Shown piece after piece: positions 25,101-27,022 of a stretch of DNA of 27,022 bases; positions within the stretch are counted from its first letter, which is position 1; each line of letters starts with the position of its first letter. The translations under genes were made by a program, and so were the position numbers. The notes under the pieces are model-generated. The model worked only from the letters and a program-made list of their open reading frames with translations, ran no database searches and had not been told where the DNA came from. Source of the DNA: Zoopage sp. CT-All (Eukaryota > Zoopagomycota > Zoopagomycetes > Zoopagales > Zoopagaceae); the NCBI GenBank assembly GCA_004114245.1, contig QZWS01000099.1, forward strand, positions 1 to 27,022, in the 5' to 3' direction.

Positions 25101-26786
25101 TCACGCCTTGGACGTGTCCATGCAGAGGAGCTGCAGCCTGCCTGCATCGCCTGTTGCCACAAACCACACTCGCGCACCACTGCCCTCGACGCCCACAATA
25201 CGCATCCGCTCTGCCGTCCGCAGTAGACATGCTACCCCGCCAGTGTCGTACTCGCGCAGTTCCAGCCCATAATTTGCCATACCCAGCACGCGACGCGACG
25301 CGGGCAGGCTTATAACGCGATGGATGCGGCCACCCAGTGCCCACCCAGGATCACAGTCGTCCATGCGCCAGCTCCCAGACGGCGCAGCCGGCTGGAAAGG
25401 CGTCTTCATTGGGTCCTCTTCCTCATACTGCGGCGGTGCGCCATGGTCGGATTGCGCGGATTGTGCGGCTGGCATCGATGCAGTTCGATACTCGACAGTG
25501 CGCCGCGGCTGGGCGGTATACAATCGAAAGCCGCTGGCGTAGCTGGCCAGTAGTCTGACAATGCCACCATTGGGCGATAGTCCAGTGGCATCGCCAATCT
25601 CCCTCAGCGGCGTCAGGAATCGAAGGCCGCCGGTATCACCGCCATCGACGGATTGAATGCGTGCGGCGCTCGACGATTCTGGTCGCGGCTCTCCTTGGAA
25701 CAGCTCATCTGCATGCGTTACATGCCCGTCCGTGATCCGCACAATGCTCCACCGGGATTTCCGGAATCTGAGAAGCAGCCCACGCACTTGCTCCTCCACT
25801 TGCAGCAAGTTGCCATCGTCCATTGCCAGTGCTCGCTGCAGCCTGGCCTTTTCCTCGCTGGCTGTCATCGGCTCGACAGAACGTCGTCGCATCAACACGG
25901 AAATGAATGCAACATCTCGAATGCGAGATGGACTCCAGAACTTGCGCTGGAGCGTGAATCCCAGCACTGCGTCGAAGTGGTACAGGTGCAGTGTGTCCAT
26001 TGTAACAGCACAGCAAAGCTGCAGGCCAGATGCGGGGGTGTGTGCCACAGCGATGGCGCGCGACGTGAGCGCTCTGCCACGGGCACCGTCAACGATAGTG
26101 TAGTCGAGCTGAGGTGGCGATGGAGATGAATTAGAGGTGTGGTTCAGGAGGTGAATCAAGGCGCGAATGTGGGCGAGGTTGTAGACGCGCAGTGCACGCG
26201 GACTGCCGGCAACGGCGATCAGAATGTTGTCCTCTGGCGACACATGCAGCCAATGAAAGTGCTCTCCAGAGACCAGGGGGATCAGGGATGGTGCGTCCGG
26301 TTCTGGCGTTGGCGTTGGCTCGGGCTGTAAACTAAGGATGAACAGGCCGCCAAATCGGCCGCTGGGCTGTGCGGCGAGTGCGGCAGAAGCCCGTGGCGCC
26401 GATCGTTCGGCGCAGGCAATTACTGCGTACGTATCCAGTTGCACAACGCAGCGAATGGTGCCGATGCCGGGAGCAGCATCGACAGCCAGATTAATCACAC
26501 GCAAGAATGGCCAATTAATGGCATCAAGTGACTCGACAGGCGCCACCTGATCCAGCAACTGTTCAGAATATCCTCCTTGCACAGTGTCGAGGGATATTTG
26601 GGGGTCGTCGTCTGCGGCAGCATCCGACTCGGAACTGGATCCGGCATCAGGGGAGGTGGCGGCATTGTTGAGGAGCCGGCGGCCGGCATCACGGATATCT
26701 CCGGGAAAGGACTCGACGCGGTCGCGCCAATCGGATGGAATGCGGGCCTCTGCGTGGGATTTTAGTCGGCGCCATCTGTTGATCAT
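25101..26786 (-). CDS. CNH/beta-propeller-like protein
   Basis: Intronless; 561 aa from the ATG at 26786 (MINRWRRLKSHAEARI). An earlier in-frame ATG at 26873 would add 29 mostly hydrophobic residues (VVLCITSLLYTCLICAIF), but the neighbouring gene's stop is only 36 bp above it, so the later start is favoured. After a polar N-terminus come strand-rich repeats: GGLFILSL, GEHFHWLHVSPEDNILIAVA then GSPRALRVYNL, LQLCCAVTMDTLHLYHFD and a C-terminal LGMANYGLELREYDTGGV. The order resembles the citron homology (CNH) domain (vessel-like strands, then a ...LEVRD-ETG... end) found in Rom2-type RhoGEFs and Vps39-type proteins, but no kinase or GEF domain is attached. A WD40-like propeller is the alternative. 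Function unknown. Confidence 0.65.
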   Translation of the reverse strand: MINRWRRLKSHAEARIPSDWRDRVESFPGDIRDAGRRLLNNAATSPDAGSSSESDAAADDDPQISLDTVQGGYSEQLLDQVAPVESLDAINWPFLRVINLAVDAAPGIGTIRCVVQLDTYAVIACAERSAPRASAALAAQPSGRFGGLFILSLQPEPTPTPEPDAPSLIPLVSGEHFHWLHVSPEDNILIAVAGSPRALRVYNLAHIRALIHLLNHTSNSSPSPPQLDYTIVDGARGRALTSRAIAVAHTPASGLQLCCAVTMDTLHLYHFDAVLGFTLQRKFWSPSRIRDVAFISVLMRRRSVEPMTASEEKARLQRALAMDDGNLLQVEEQVRGLLLRFRKSRWSIVRITDGHVTHADELFQGEPRPESSSAARIQSVDGGDTGGLRFLTPLREIGDATGLSPNGGIVRLLASYASGFRLYTAQPRRTVEYRTASMPAAQSAQSDHGAPPQYEEEDPMKTPFQPAAPSGSWRMDDCDPGWALGGRIHRVISLPASRRVLGMANYGLELREYDTGGVACLLRTAERMRIVGVEGSGARVWFVATGDAGRLQLLCMDTSKA

Positions 26787-26908
26787 GGTAAAAGTGGGTA
26801 TAGGTGCTCCAAAAATAGCACAGATCAAACACGTGTATAGCAGGGAAGTAATACAAAGCACAACAGGGCCCATGCGCACACAGAACAGTAGAGGGAGGTA
26901 TAGACTGA

Positions 26909-27022
26909 CTAGATGGCAAGGATCGGCAGGTTGTGGGCGAGGAGGACGAGCATGGCGTCCGTTGGACGGTAGCACCACAGCTCACCGATCCAGCCGCGCA
27001 CCATGATGCCCCGCTGGGCGGC
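26909..27022 (-). CDS. C-terminal 37 codons of an unidentified gene cut by the window edge
   Basis: A minus-strand frame enters from the right edge and ends at TAG (26911-26909): residues include GWIGELWCYRPTDAMLVLL then AHNLPILAI. It is in frame from the last base of the window. An ATG at 27004 is internal and probably not the start. The ending is hydrophobic with regular Leu spacing. I do not recognise the family. The gap to the next gene's ATG (26786) is 122 bp, in line with the compact spacing here. Confidence 0.5.
   Translation of the reverse strand, partial: AAQRGIMVRGWIGELWCYRPTDAMLVLLAHNLPILAI

Noticed and set aside
1-27022. CRISPR array, bacterial operon or rRNA genes
   Set aside because: There are no regularly spaced direct repeats and no rRNA-like sequence; introns and gene content are eukaryotic.

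Overview
The window is eukaryotic nuclear DNA, most likely from a fungus, possibly an early-diverging lineage; I cannot name the species. The evidence is short spliceosomal introns (40-49 nt, GT-AG plus two GC-AG), very small gaps between genes, and a core opisthokont gene set (TOR kinase, PAN2, a Ubp6/USP14 deubiquitinase, an Atos/FAM214-type protein).

Left third (1-7463), mobile-element territory. A minus-strand reading frame that is open at the window edge (1-1693) encodes a gag/LINE-ORF1-like protein with one CX2CX4HX4C zinc knuckle. From 2087 to 7463, two related inverted ends, each beside a TA, bracket 5.4 kb of mostly AT-rich, decayed DNA. A second 1.53 kb element (2439-3970) lies inside it, with ~51-bp inverted repeats, TA flanks and a broken gene for a probable Myb/SANT-like, coiled-coil protein. 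A more decayed relative of that gene is on the minus strand at 6083-6870. Both elements share the terminal core TTTGCGCA, so they look like one transposon family.

Middle (7591-20700). First comes an intronless gene for a low-complexity secreted protein (7591-8820). TOR kinase follows (9093-16819, + strand; HEAT, FAT, FRB, kinase and FATC regions; about 2,350 aa). PAN2, the catalytic subunit of the PAN2-PAN3 deadenylase, lies on the other strand (20700-16845; WD40, inactive USP fold, DEDDh exonuclease; 1,108 aa). TOR and PAN2 are tail to tail with 25 bp between their stop codons. I could reconstruct both in full by splicing. In both, a very long intronless 5' exon is followed by a dense run of tiny introns towards the 3' end.

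Right third (20701-27022). A 252-bp element with 20-bp inverted arms sits between PAN2 and a divergent small secreted-protein gene (21154-21552). Then come an intronless Ubp6/USP14-type deubiquitinase (21872-23377, +), an Atos/FAM214-type gene (25021-23432, -), a CNH/beta-propeller-like gene (26786-25101, -), and the last 37 codons of another minus-strand gene cut by the window edge (27022-26909). Gaps between these genes are only 54-122 bp.

The host genes serve growth control (TOR), mRNA deadenylation (PAN2) and proteasome-linked ubiquitin recycling (Ubp6). I see no operon-like or pathway cluster. The most unusual material is the nested transposon family and the intron architecture.
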